Part shown: positions 1-7,197 of the stretch, in pieces
How the letters are laid out: every line of letters starts with the position of its first letter
How positions within the stretch are numbered: the first letter of the stretch is position 1
Assembly (NCBI GenBank): GCA_041563315.1
Contig: JBFFNE010000045.1
Coordinates: 1 to 22,876 of the forward strand
DNA from: JBFEYJ01 sp041563315
GTDB taxonomy: Bacteria > Pseudomonadota > Gammaproteobacteria > Thiohalomonadales > Thiohalomonadaceae
Length of the DNA: 22,876 nt
Direction of reading: 5' to 3'
Translations under genes and position numbers: made by a program
Notes under the pieces: model-generated
What the model was told of the DNA's origin: nothing
Seen by the model: only the letters and a program-made list of their open reading frames with translations
Database searches by the model: none

Positions 1-573
1 ATCCAGGCTGACCCGGTGCCCGGGTGAGATGTAGAGGGGTTTGACGCGGCGGCGGCTACGCAGGACACAGCCGATAGTCTCGCCATGGTCGATGAGTGGT
101 TGCCATGCGCCCTTCTCCTCATCCGGCTCGGCATGACTGCCAACAAGACGGCTTTTGGCGACGCCGATGGTTGGCAGGTTCAGTAACACCCCCAGATGGC
201 TGGCGATGCCGAGTCGACGGGGATGGGCGATGCCCTGGCCATCACACAACAGCATATCGGGCAGGGCGGAGAGCTGCTCCAGCGCCGCGAGAACCGCTGG
301 CACCTCGCGAAATGAGAGCAGCCCGGGAATGTAGGGAAAACGGGTCGGCTCACGAGCAATGGCGTACTCTTGCAGCGTCAGAGAAGGGTAGTCGAGCACC
401 GCCACCGCGGCGCGGGTGAGGGTGTTTTTCTGCTCGAAGCCGACATCCACGCCGGCGATTTTCCGCACTTCACCAAAGTGATCGGCTATAAGCACGTGCC
501 CGGCCAGCTCTCGCTGCAATGCAATCGCCTCCTTTGGCGCCAAATCCCATGAGTGTGAATAGTGAAGTTGCAC
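1..573 (-). CDS. nfi: Endonuclease V (deoxyinosine 3'-endonuclease), 3' end cut by window
   Basis: DNA repair enzyme that nicks DNA one base 3' of deoxyinosine. The visible 191 residues carry the family landmarks: GVDVGFE (catalytic Asp43), YIPGLLSFRE (Glu90), and CDGQGIAHPRR (Asp111, His117), followed by PTIGVAKSRL and the ISPGHRVS block near the edge. This order and spacing match E. coli Nfi; some 30-40 C-terminal residues lie outside the window. The start chosen is GTG at 573-571, with a GGAG about 12 bases upstream. An in-frame ATG at 612-610 would add 13 residues but has no better ribosome-binding site. It is divergent from the thioredoxin gene. Identification is from the motifs and is firm; the exact start is not. 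Confidence 0.93.
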   Translation of the reverse strand, partial: MQLHYSHSWDLAPKEAIALQRELAGHVLIADHFGEVRKIAGVDVGFEQKNTLTRAAVAVLDYPSLTLQEYAIAREPTRFPYIPGLLSFREVPAVLAALEQLSALPDMLLCDGQGIAHPRRLGIASHLGVLLNLPTIGVAKSRLVGSHAEPDEEKGAWQPLIDHGETIGCVLRSRRRVKPLYISPGHRVSLD

Positions 574-653
574 GTCGCCTATCGTCTCCGCTAACTTGAA
601 AAATCCCCCCATGCCACGCAAAATGCCTGCTCGGCAACCATCCAGTATGAATC

Positions 654-1001
654 ATGAGCGCCCCATCCCCCTACATCTTCGATATCGACGGCAAGGATTT
701 CCAGGAAAAGGTCATCGATGCCTCTCATCAGCAACCCGTACTGGTCGATTTCTGGGCGGATTGGTGCAGTCCTTGCCTGATGATCGCCCCGGTGCTGCAG
801 AAGGTGATCCCGGAATACGAGGGCAAGGTTCTGCTAGTTAAAATCGATGCCGATGAAAATATGAAGCTGGCCGGCCACTACAAGTTACGCGGCTTCCCTA
901 CCATTATCCTGTTTATCGATGGTGAGGAGCGAGATCGCTTTGGTGGAGCCAAGCCGCCACATGAGGTCCGCGCTTTTATCGACCGACAGCTTTCTCTCTA
1001 A
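654..1001 (+). CDS. Thioredoxin-family protein with CSPC active site
   Basis: A 115-residue single-domain thioredoxin, expected to reduce disulfides of cytosolic proteins. It has no signal peptide. Visible motifs are the FWADWCSPC active site (Cys38 and Cys41) and the cis-proline loop RGFPTI (Pro82) before the last strand, with a GG near the end as in classical thioredoxins. The dipeptide between the cysteines is Ser-Pro instead of the canonical Gly-Pro, as in some thioredoxins and YbbN-like proteins. It lacks the TPR extension of YbbN, so a monodomain thioredoxin-like oxidoreductase is the best call. The gene is divergent from endonuclease V across about 80 bases. No strong Shine-Dalgarno is visible before the ATG. 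A close ATG seven bases upstream is out of frame. Confidence 0.9.
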   Translation: MSAPSPYIFDIDGKDFQEKVIDASHQQPVLVDFWADWCSPCLMIAPVLQKVIPEYEGKVLLVKIDADENMKLAGHYKLRGFPTIILFIDGEERDRFGGAKPPHEVRAFIDRQLSL

Positions 1002-1325
1002 GTCGACGGCAGCGCAACAACACCCTTCACGGCACCCGCTGCCCCCGTACATGGTCTTCACCCCAAGTCTGGCACACCGCTTCGCTCCCGTCTCGGCATG
1101 TCGTGCCACGCCCAGCCAGCGTTCTTAGTCAAACCAAATCAATAATTTACATAATTCACAATTCGGCTTAAAACTGAATCAGCTCTTTTTTGTATGCGCC
1201 TTTGACAACCCTACATATGCTGCTATATTTCGAGGGGATTTACTGTACGCCAGACAGGATGTTTGCCTAAAAAAAAAAACGGCAATAAAAAATATAAATA
1301 ATGACAACTTCGCAGGGAATGTGAC
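1002..1325. other. Intergenic region with promoter for the GGDEF gene
   Basis: No convincing gene. The first part contains a 7-bp inverted repeat (GGCAGCG at 1008-1014 and CGCTGCC at 1037-1043) that could form a hairpin after the thioredoxin gene, but no T-tract follows. The second part is AT-rich, with a sigma70-like promoter (separate entry) and a run of ten or so A residues near 1270. A small ORF in 919-1128 overlaps the end of the thioredoxin gene and is regarded as noise. Confidence 0.6.
1202..1229 (+). promoter_or_regulatory. Sigma70-type promoter of the PAS-GGDEF gene
   Basis: A perfect -35 hexamer TTGACA (1202-1207) and a near-consensus -10 TATATT (1224-1229) are separated by 16 bp. 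Transcription would start near 1236, giving a leader of about 90 bases that contains a poly-A tract. The gene has an AGGGA ribosome-binding site at 1314-1318, seven bases before its ATG. Confidence 0.65.
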
Positions 1326-3053
1326 ATGAATGAACGCCAAGCATCGCGCCGCGTTATCTACTATGCTTTTCTATTAGTGATCGCCATCATGCTGGCTATT
1401 ACCACACTGGGCCTGTCACGTATCCATAACCTCTCCACCGACCTGGAACAGGTCGTGCAAGAGCATGATGTGCAAATCGCTCTCATGCATACCATGCGAC
1501 ATGCCGCGCTTGAACGCTCCATTCACCTGCAGTCACTGATGATCCTAAAGGATCCCTTCATGATCGATGAATACGCCATCGACATGAGCAACGCCGCTAG
1601 CAGGTATCTGGTGGCTCGCAGCAAACTCCTGGTGCACAATCTATCTGAGGAAGAGAAAGCATTACTGAATCGCCAGCACCTTCAGAGCCAACAAACCAGT
1701 GCTTCGCAGAACCAAATCATCGAGCATATCCGTAACGAGGATTTCAAAACGGCCTCATCACTGCTTCTCAACACTACCTTGCCTGGACAGCAACGCGCCA
1801 TAAGCATGATGGATGAGTTCATCGAGCTCAAGCGCCAGCAAAATCTTGCCAGCCTGAATGCCACCTCAAGCACGATCGAAGATACCTACCGTCTCATGCT
1901 GCTGCTCGGACTTATCGGGATATTCATCAGCATTACGGTCGCACATCAGGTCAGTCGGCGTGTTACCCGTGAGATCCAACGACGACAAAATAGTGAACAG
2001 GAACAGCAACACAGCGAGCTACGTGAGCGCATCATCCGCGAAAACATCATTGACGGGGTGCTAACACTGGATTCTCGCGGTGTCATCCTTTCATGTAACA
2101 AGGCATGCACGACCATCTTCGGTTACCCTCAGCATGAACTGCTCCATCACAGCGCCCATTTCCTGATGCCCGACGCTTTTTTCGATCAGAGTATATGTGA
2201 GCCAGGCTGGCGGCCGATGTGGGAAAAACGCATGATTGGTGTAGGTCGAGAGGTCACGGGCAGACGCAACGACGACAGCAAGTTTCCCGCCGAGGTGGAT
2301 ATTTCCAGGATCACCATGGATGGAAACCCCGTCTACATCGCCGTGGTGCGTGATATCACTAAAAAGAAAGAGGCCGAACAACAGTTACAGCAATTCAGTC
2401 AGGAACTGGAACGACGCGTTTTCGAGCGCACCACCGAGTTGGCCAGCGCCAATGATAAATTGCGTCATGAAATCAATGAACGCGTCAAAGCCCAACACGA
2501 ACTGACCCACCTGGCCACCCATGACACACTCACGGGCCTACCCAACCGCGGCATGTTCAATGAGCATCTGGAAATCAGGTTACACACGGCGTCACGCCAC
2601 GACAGAAAGCTCGCCCTGTTTTTTATGGATCTGGACGGCTTCAAGGGCATCAACGATACACATGGTCATGAGGTGGGCGACAAGTTGCTGGTCGAGATCG
2701 CCAAGCGGCTACGCGAATGTGTGCGCATGGAAGACGTCGTGGCACGCATGGGCGGCGATGAATTCACCGTGCTATTAAGCGATCTGCAGCAAATTGACGA
2801 TGTCAATATGGTCGCGGAAAAATTGATTACAGCTGTAAACAAGCCTGTGCGCATCGGGGATCACATTTGCCATGTGGGTATCAGCATTGGAATCAGCCTG
2901 TATCCGCACTGCGCCAGAGATACCGATAAAATGTTACGCCTTGCCGATGATGCGATGTATGCCTCGAAAGAGGCTGGCAAGAATACCTACAGCTTCAGCT
3001 TGCCGGTGAATCCACTGTCAGCTGAATCCCGCAGACCGGGCTTTCTGGGTTGA
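1326..3053 (+). CDS. Membrane PAS-GGDEF diguanylate cyclase
   Basis: Predicted to make cyclic di-GMP in response to an extracytoplasmic or PAS-sensed signal. Order of parts in 575 residues: membrane helix (about 10-32), a helical periplasmic domain of the chemoreceptor four-helix-bundle type (about 33-185), second membrane helix (about 189-208), PAS/PAC domain (about 235-345), coiled coil (about 346-395), then GGDEF domain (about 395-562). The GGDEF domain opens with THDTLTGLPNR, has an intact active loop MGGDEF (GGDEF at 476-480), and has an RMED motif at 467-470, exactly five residues upstream. That is the product-inhibition I-site. There is no EAL domain. It is monocistronic, with its own promoter. 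A truncated paralog of its N-terminal half lies at 4518-4823. The ligand is unknown. Confidence 0.93.
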   Translation: MNERQASRRVIYYAFLLVIAIMLAITTLGLSRIHNLSTDLEQVVQEHDVQIALMHTMRHAALERSIHLQSLMILKDPFMIDEYAIDMSNAASRYLVARSKLLVHNLSEEEKALLNRQHLQSQQTSASQNQIIEHIRNEDFKTASSLLLNTTLPGQQRAISMMDEFIELKRQQNLASLNATSSTIEDTYRLMLLLGLIGIFISITVAHQVSRRVTREIQRRQNSEQEQQHSELRERIIRENIIDGVLTLDSRGVILSCNKACTTIFGYPQHELLHHSAHFLMPDAFFDQSICEPGWRPMWEKRMIGVGREVTGRRNDDSKFPAEVDISRITMDGNPVYIAVVRDITKKKEAEQQLQQFSQELERRVFERTTELASANDKLRHEINERVKAQHELTHLATHDTLTGLPNRGMFNEHLEIRLHTASRHDRKLALFFMDLDGFKGINDTHGHEVGDKLLVEIAKRLRECVRMEDVVARMGGDEFTVLLSDLQQIDDVNMVAEKLITAVNKPVRIGDHICHVGISIGISLYPHCARDTDKMLRLADDAMYASKEAGKNTYSFSLPVNPLSAESRRPGFLG

Positions 3054-3108
3054 AGACAGAAGTCCTGCGGGTCGGGCTTCAGCCCCGGCCACGCGGCCAC
3101 TATGCCCC
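3054..3108. other. Convergent spacer with GC-rich hairpins
   Basis: It lies between the converging GGDEF and DsrE-fusion genes. It holds GGGC-TTCA-GCCC (3074-3085) within a GTCGGGCTTCAGCCCCGGCC segment, similar in look to REP-type sequences, followed by GGCC-ACGC-GGCC. It could act as a transcription barrier for both genes, though no T-tract follows. Confidence 0.4.
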
Positions 3109-3849
3109 TCAAATCTTAAGGTAAGCCCAGTTCTGTTCCACTCGCTGGGTGATAATATCCATTGCAGTGTGATCGGTTTTTACGCCGGGCAAAAATTCAA
3201 ACTTAACACCCTGCTCTTCCAGGTGGCGCAAGGCATTGGAACAAGCCATAAATGTCACGTTGTTATATTTTTTCATCAGTGCGGCAATACGTTGTGGGTA
3301 AGGTGAACGGCCCTTGAGCAGCAATTCAATCCCACCCTTGTTCGTAAAGATTTCCAAATGAAACTCCCGCCCATCATGGCGTTGCCTTTGCACCAGTTGC
3401 TCCGTTTTATCCAGCACCGCCCTAAGCTTGACAGGATCGGCACGATCGATGTACAGAATCACATTTGTCGCCTGAGCAACTCCTTGCCCATCGTTACCAA
3501 CATGATGGCTTTGGGTTGACGCGGCTGGATTCGAAACAGAAACCAGGCTTTCTGCCAGTGCCTCATGACAACACCAGCCAACCAGACTCCCCAACCCCAC
3601 CACGATCAGACTGGCCGCAAGACCAGGAAAATAGATAACACGCCTTCGTGGGCCCTTTCTGCCTGGCGGGAGCGGCGGACGGCGATAGGCATGTTGAATA
3701 AGCGAGCGCAAATGCACCAGCTCATGCGCCTCGCGGCCAAGAGCCTTGTCCTCACACAAAAGTTTAAAAATACGCCTCTTTTCTTCGAGCTCTAATTCGT
3801 CATCGACATAGGCGTTCAAGGTTTCGTCAGAGATGGATTTATGAGTCAT
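3109..3849 (-). CDS. Anti-sigma-like N-terminus, membrane helix and DsrE-like C-terminal domain
   Basis: A 246-residue protein with unusual architecture. Residues 1-60 (SDETLNAYVDDELELEEKRR and following) resemble the cytosolic N-terminus of RsiW/anti-sigma-type membrane proteins, but no His-x3-Cys-x2-Cys zinc motif is present. A basic stretch (RKGPRRR, 64-70) precedes one membrane helix (about 74-92). By the positive-inside rule this places residues 93-246 in the periplasm. Residues 127-246 look like a DsrE/DsrF-type domain (NVILYIDRADP, then TFMACSNALRHL with a single Cys203, then an FLPGVKTDHTAMD segment), a fold known from sulfur-relay proteins. The start is supported by AAGGAGGAG at 3852-3860. 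No sigma-factor gene is adjacent, so regulatory function is inference. Confidence 0.75.
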   Translation of the reverse strand: MTHKSISDETLNAYVDDELELEEKRRIFKLLCEDKALGREAHELVHLRSLIQHAYRRPPLPPGRKGPRRRVIYFPGLAASLIVVGLGSLVGWCCHEALAESLVSVSNPAASTQSHHVGNDGQGVAQATNVILYIDRADPVKLRAVLDKTEQLVQRQRHDGREFHLEIFTNKGGIELLLKGRSPYPQRIAALMKKYNNVTFMACSNALRHLEEQGVKFEFLPGVKTDHTAMDIITQRVEQNWAYLKI

Positions 3850-3945
3850 TCACTCCTCCTTAAAGGAATAACGTAATCATGTGATGCAAGTATTATCCCT
3901 GACAGCTCACCCTTCACCATGTGACGGGGCCAGGAGAATGTGCTT

Positions 3946-4230
3946 ATGACAGTACCCATCGGAATACCCAGGAGTTATGCCATAAAGACGACCCGATTTT
4001 GCGCTGTTCTCAAGCAAAACACACGGTTCCTGCGTAGACGTTTTTTGCATAACCTTCAGCTTTTATCAGACGAGCATTTCCCCCTATACGGTATTATTGA
4101 CGAATCAATGTCGGATTTTATTCCCTTCTTCAAGCTTATTCAGCAAGGCTCGTCCCACCTGACAATGCACTTACTGCAGGTGAAAATCGAAGTGCCAGGG
4201 ACATCGCGCTTGTGGCAAGCTGCGCTGTAG
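3946..4230 (+). CDS. Hypothetical small protein (weak)
   Basis: An open frame of 94 residues starting at ATG 3946, with AGGAG at 3932-3936 nine bases upstream. It is rich in Arg, Leu and Phe in its middle part, with no signal peptide and no family that I recognise. Its last 19 codons run into a repeat that recurs at 6751-6877, outside any gene, which argues that the C-terminus was not selected as protein. It may be a remnant or a chance ORF; the good ribosome-binding site is the only positive point. Confidence 0.22.
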   Translation: MTVPIGIPRSYAIKTTRFCAVLKQNTRFLRRRFLHNLQLLSDEHFPLYGIIDESMSDFIPFFKLIQQGSSHLTMHLLQVKIEVPGTSRLWQAAL

Positions 4231-4270
4231 CTGGCCTACTCGGCACTCACATATGGGAGCAAGTAGTTTC
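4173..4270 (+). repeat. Dispersed repeat, copy 1
   Basis: This copy shares blocks in the same order with 6751-6877: ACTGCAGGT, GCCAGGG, GCGCTTnnGGCAAGCTGCG (17 of 19 fixed), then CTGGCCnACTCGGCACTCnCATA (4231-4253; 21 of 23), then AGTAGTT. The two copies differ mainly by about 33 bases present only in copy 2. The last blocks can pair as a hairpin in both copies (here CTACT with AGTAG). Confidence 0.6.
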
Positions 4271-4333
4271 CCTCTATGGAATAAATCACCGTCTGCCACG
4301 TCTTTACCATAGGGGCGTGCTCCCGAAACTAGT
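4255..4333 (+). promoter_or_regulatory. Nested hairpin leader, riboswitch-like
   Basis: Outer stem GGGAGCA (4255-4261) pairs with TGCTCCC (4318-4324). Inner stem CCCTCTATGG (4270-4279) pairs with CCATAGGGG (4307-4315). A competing pairing is possible between AGTAGTTTC (4262-4270) and GAAACTAGT (4325-4333), with one mismatch, and it would exclude or knot with the first. The structure ends 14 bases before a small ORF with a GGGGGTG ribosome-binding site. It matches no riboswitch class I know, including GEMM c-di-GMP sensors. Confidence 0.4.
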
Positions 4334-4347
4334 ACCGGGGGTGACGG

Positions 4348-4476
4348 ATGGACTTAAACACCACAAGTCACTGTTTAAGTAAGGACATCGAGGTGTTCAC
4401 TCTATGGCTGGATGAGTGGAAGTCGATACAAGACCTTGAAATACAATGGCCAAAGATGTGTTTGAGTATTGCTTAA
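4348..4476 (+). CDS. Possible 42-residue small protein
   Basis: ATG 4348 follows GGGGGTGACGG, giving a plausible ribosome-binding site. The product is acidic and Trp-rich (TLWLDEWKSIQDLEIQW in its middle), without a signal peptide or membrane segment. Not recognised. It lies directly after the nested hairpin region, so it might be the gene controlled by that leader. It could equally be a chance frame in a decayed region. Confidence 0.25.
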   Translation: MDLNTTSHCLSKDIEVFTLWLDEWKSIQDLEIQWPKMCLSIA

Positions 4477-4517
4477 CGCAATGTATCAGCGATTCAAAAA
4501 AATTGCTCGATTGATCG

Positions 4518-4823
4518 GTGAACTTAAGGATGAGAACTTCACAGCACAGCAGGATCATTTACGGGGTGGCCGGCATTATTTTCATTCTGATTGCCATTAG
4601 CGCCTACAACCACACTGAAGTACACGATCTTAGTGCTCGCCTGAACCAGATTGTGAGCGAACACAATATACTCATTCAGCATTTTTCTCGTGCGCGCCAG
4701 CTTCACCATGAACGTTCTTTTCTTCTGCAGTCACTGTCGAACAGTCGTGATCCTTTCGAGCAGGATGAACTCTTGATAAAAATGAATTATCTTTTTTCGG
4801 AAATTATTGCTATCCGCGAACAG
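4518..4823 (+). pseudogene. N-terminal remnant of a paralogous membrane sensor
   Basis: About 100 residues align throughout with the N-terminus of the GGDEF protein encoded at 1326: RIIYGVAG with RVIYYAFL, a membrane helix, VHDLSARLNQIVSEHN with IHNLSTDLEQVVQEHD, ERSFLLQSL with ERSIHLQSL, RDPFEQDE with KDPFMIDE. Similarity stops at AIREQ, about codon 102. The frame then continues to 5033 only by running antisense through the 3' end of the prenyltransferase gene, so the second half of the sensory domain, the second membrane helix and any output domain are missing. Start is GTG 4518 or ATG 4530. Inferred to be a duplication truncated by deletion. Confidence 0.75.
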
Positions 4824-4855
4824 GTGTGCCCGGTGCCCGTCATAGTGTACCCCGA

Positions 4856-4877
4856 AGAGAAGCCTGCACGGGCAGGT
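4856..4877 (-). terminator. Weak terminator of the prenyltransferase gene
   Basis: On the minus strand a CCTGC-CCGT-GCAGG hairpin (4863-4876) follows the TGA stop by seven bases and is followed by CTTCTCTT. The stem is only five pairs, so efficiency is uncertain. Confidence 0.4.
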
Positions 4878-4883
4878 CTTAAA

Positions 4884-5840
4884 TCAATCCATGATGAGTC
4901 CGGCCGCCACCAGCAAGCCATGCATCAGCACGCAAAGAATGGTCAGGCGGATTGCCAGGCCAAGCTGGGCCGGCGCGGTGGCATGACGCAAGAGCTCAAG
5001 CCCGGCCTTCACTCCTGGCAGCGCCGCGGCTAACGCGAGTAACATCCAGGGGGTGAATATGCCCACGGCCACCATTGCAATCAGGTAACCATTCGCGCCT
5101 AGCACCAGGAGCAGATATCCCCAGCGCGCTCGTTGCGGTCCGAGGCGCACCACCATATGCCGTTTACCTGCCGCTTCATCGGCCTTGCGATCCGGAAACT
5201 GATTGATGAAAAGCAAGCTACTGGTCAGCAAGCCATAGGAGATCGCCACCTGCATGGGAAGCCAGTCAAAATGACCGCGCTGCACATAATCGGCTCCCGT
5301 AACAATCAACAAACCAAAAGCGATGGCGATGCACAATTCACCTAGACCACGGCTGTTCAGAGCCAGCGGGGGCGCTGAATAGGCCCAGGCAATAAGCAAC
5401 CCTAACAGACCGAGTGTGAACAGACCGTTCCCACTTTGCGCCCACAGTATTAACCCGAGCAGCATGGCGCCCCCAAGCAGCAAAGAGCCGAAACGGGCAG
5501 TCTGCCGCTTCGTCAGCACGCCATTCTGGATAAATCGGCTGCCGCCGGTAAAGGGGAACAGGCGCTCAGTGTTGCCCTCATCAGTACCGTTTAGGGCATC
5601 GTAATAATCGTTGAGCACGTTGGCCCCGGCATGCACCAGAACCGCTCCGATAATAGTGAGCAGCGCGGACAGCCCATCCAGCGTTACTCCACCGGCATGG
5701 GCCGTCGCCAGGCCGATAAGCACTGGCACCAAACTGGCCAGCAGAAACGGTGGCCTTGTTGCCAGGAAATAACGTTTGAGCGGGTTGGCCAGCTGCTCCA
5801 CGGAGGGTTCTGCAGCAACGACGGAGACACTGTCATTCAT
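4884..5840 (-). CDS. UbiA-family prenyltransferase, MenA-like
   Basis: An integral membrane enzyme of 318 residues that would transfer a polyprenyl chain to an aromatic acceptor, such as 1,4-dihydroxy-2-naphthoate in menaquinone synthesis. Both Asp-rich diphosphate/Mg sites are visible: NDYYDALNGTD at 77-87 and NQFPDRKADEAAGKR at 213-227. About eight or nine hydrophobic helices fill the rest. The HMVVRLG segment after the second motif is MenA-like rather than UbiA-like. The open frame extends to 6002, but ATG 5840 gives the normal family length and is preceded by AAGAAG, while the extra 54 residues look non-coding. No other menaquinone gene is nearby, so the acceptor is uncertain. Confidence 0.85.
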   Translation of the reverse strand: MNDSVSVVAAEPSVEQLANPLKRYFLATRPPFLLASLVPVLIGLATAHAGGVTLDGLSALLTIIGAVLVHAGANVLNDYYDALNGTDEGNTERLFPFTGGSRFIQNGVLTKRQTARFGSLLLGGAMLLGLILWAQSGNGLFTLGLLGLLIAWAYSAPPLALNSRGLGELCIAIAFGLLIVTGADYVQRGHFDWLPMQVAISYGLLTSSLLFINQFPDRKADEAAGKRHMVVRLGPQRARWGYLLLVLGANGYLIAMVAVGIFTPWMLLALAAALPGVKAGLELLRHATAPAQLGLAIRLTILCVLMHGLLVAAGLIMD

Positions 5841-6006
5841 ATAAAATCTTCTTATTGTGTGGTTAAGAGCCGATGATGCCAGCCGGCAGGAAAAAACAAA
5901 ACAACACACCTTGAAATATCGCCTTTCCTGCCAAAGATATTCTAAATAGCTGTTACCAACTTCGCGATAGAATTGCCGATTAGCAGAGTACAACCGGAAC
6001 ATGCTT

Positions 6007-6033
6007 TAGCCCCCTCTCCCTAAGGGAGAAGGG
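6007..6033. other. Palindromic hairpin upstream of the DUF302 gene
   Basis: AGCCC(CCT)CTCCCTAAGGGAG(AA)GGGCT forms a strong nearly perfect hairpin between the divergent prenyltransferase and DUF302 genes. It might be a terminator remnant or a repeat. A second dyad, ATGCA-N6-TGCAT at 6061-6076, lies further downstream and could be an operator. Confidence 0.4.
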
Positions 6034-6179
6034 CTCCTACGTTTTGGAATAGTGTTTACAATGCATAATGTTGCATGGTTGGAGCTATTTAATAACGATA
6101 GCCGCTAAACGGATCGTCTTGTTCGCCTTCATCGCGCCCCACACCCTGTCCTTTTCCCCCTACCACCAAGGAGTTAATC

Positions 6180-6689
6180 ATGAACCGACTACTCACTAGC
6201 CTGTGTGTACTCGCACTATTCACTGTCAGCAGCGCACATGCCGGCGGCAAGGTGCCACCACCAGCCCAGACGTTCGACATCAATCAGACCGTCACCCGGG
6301 TACAGCTGGCGGAGGATGTCAGCGCCGATGATGCTATTGACGCGTTACAGTCACGGGCCATCTCCCTCAATATGAAAATGGTAGCGCACCAACCTTTGTC
6401 GGCAGAGCTCAAGGCACGGGACATTGACGCGGAACGACTGGAGATCTTCCAGTTCTGCAACCCGGAGGATGCCTACAAGATGGTTCGATTCAACCCCATC
6501 TTTGCCGCTTACATGCCTTGCCGTATTGCCCTGGTTGAAGAGCCCGACGGCACAACCTGGCTGATGATGATCAATCTCGACATGCTTATTAACAACACCG
6601 AGCTGCCGCCTGAGCTCAAGGAGACGGCTACCCGGATCAACAACACCCTGATGGAGATTATGCAGGCGGGTGCCAGCGGCGCATTCTAG
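6180..6689 (+). CDS. Secreted DUF302-family protein
   Basis: 169 residues with a clear Sec signal peptide (MNRLLTS, hydrophobic core, SSAHA cleavage near 21-22), so the mature form is periplasmic. The mature part has the DUF302 pattern: EDVSADDAIDALQSRA, then EIFQFCNPEDAYKM (Cys93), NPIFAAYMPCRI (Cys114) and DGTTWLMMINLD. DUF302 proteins are widespread with no settled function. Two conserved Cys residues could form a disulfide or bind metal. The start is set by AAGGAG some eight bases before the ATG. It appears monocistronic; no clear terminator follows. Confidence 0.85.
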   Translation: MNRLLTSLCVLALFTVSSAHAGGKVPPPAQTFDINQTVTRVQLAEDVSADDAIDALQSRAISLNMKMVAHQPLSAELKARDIDAERLEIFQFCNPEDAYKMVRFNPIFAAYMPCRIALVEEPDGTTWLMMINLDMLINNTELPPELKETATRINNTLMEIMQAGASGAF

Positions 6690-6992
6690 CCAGCCCGGGA
6701 GAGCACCTGGTCGATGCTGTGTGCGCGCTGCGTTTTATTGTTTCATCGTAACTGCCAGGTAGCCAGGGCGTGGAGCATGGCGCTTTCGGCAAGCTGCGTC
6801 GATGTAGTGTTGAGGCTCGGGGCCCCGGATGGGGCAACCTGGCCGACTCGGCACTCGCATAAAGGCCGAGTAGTTACGTTTCATTCGAAAAAAAATCTAC
6901 CGGTGATGTCGGCTCGAGATGTCCGACCCCGGATCGACCTGGAGCGCGGCATGAACTCAGGAGAAAACGTCATCACGAGGTGTAATGCCCTG
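6690..6992. other. Intergenic region carrying repeat copy 2
   Basis: No supported gene. A frame at 6714-7010 has no ribosome-binding site and overlaps both the repeat and the 3' end of the CPXCG gene. Besides the repeat, the stretch has a CGGGGCCCCG palindrome (6818-6827) and the hairpin that overlaps the CPXCG stop codon. Confidence 0.6.
6751..6877 (+). repeat. Dispersed repeat, copy 2
   Basis: Same block order as 4173-4270, with extra bases between GTAG and CTGGCC that include a CGGGGCCCCG palindrome. The terminal part forms a better hairpin than copy 1: ACTCGGC (6846-6852) pairs with GCCGAGT (6865-6871), seven perfect pairs. Both copies sit in intergenic DNA in the same orientation. Confidence 0.6.
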
Positions 6993-7001
6993 TTACACCT
7001 C
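6977..7001 (-). terminator. Hairpin at the end of the GFA-CPXCG operon
   Basis: A perfect 9-bp stem, GAGGTGTAA with TTACACCTC, around a 7-base loop. The TAA stop codon of the minus-strand CPXCG gene is inside the stem. On the minus strand a TTTT tract follows only about ten bases after the stem, so it may protect the mRNA 3' end rather than terminate by itself. Confidence 0.45.
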
Positions 7002-7187
7002 ATCTTCTGATCGGATACTCACCGACACTGCACCGTTATCATCGACCTGTGAGGTGACTACCATCGGTCGGCAGCAGACAAAACAGTCTTCAATATATTC
7101 CTGCTGCCGCACGCTGGTATCAATGACCAGTTCATTCTGTTCACCGCAATAGGGGCAATCGACGACAACGGTCTCCAACAGGCTCAT
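6993..7187 (-). CDS. CPXCG-motif cysteine-rich small protein
   Basis: 64 residues with CPYCG at 11-15 and a second pair CFVCC around residue 35-39, the pattern of the Cys-rich CPXCG family. Two CxxC pairs suggest a single zinc ribbon. The partner is unknown. The gene starts ten bases after the stop codon of the GFA-like gene, so the two are probably co-transcribed. Only a weak ribosome-binding site is seen. Confidence 0.82.
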   Translation of the reverse strand: MSLLETVVVDCPYCGEQNELVIDTSVRQQEYIEDCFVCCRPMVVTSQVDDNGAVSVSIRSEDEV

Positions 7188-7197
7188 GCTATAAAAG

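Larger units (their letters stand above)
3850..4517. other. Long poorly coding region between DsrE fusion and truncated sensor
   Basis: It contains two weak small ORFs, one copy of a dispersed repeat and a nested hairpin leader, all listed separately. Base composition looks more AT-rich than the flanking genes. Together with the truncated paralog immediately downstream, the stretch looks like a decayed or rearranged locus. Confidence 0.55.

Noticed and set aside
4255..4333. GEMM (c-di-GMP-I) riboswitch near the GGDEF genes
   Set aside because: The conserved GEMM core sequences are absent; only the generic nested hairpins are kept as a finding.
4824..5033. C-terminal continuation of the truncated sensor ORF
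   Set aside because: Runs antisense through the prenyltransferase 3' end and terminator; the sequence matches nothing in the full-length paralog.
5841..6002. N-terminal extension of the prenyltransferase
   Set aside because: The 54 extra residues are Cys/Phe/Tyr-rich without family character; ATG 5840 gives normal length.
6714..7010. 98-codon open frame on the plus strand after the DUF302 gene
   Set aside because: No ribosome-binding site, overlaps the dispersed repeat and the 3' end of the CPXCG gene, and the translation has no protein-like pattern.
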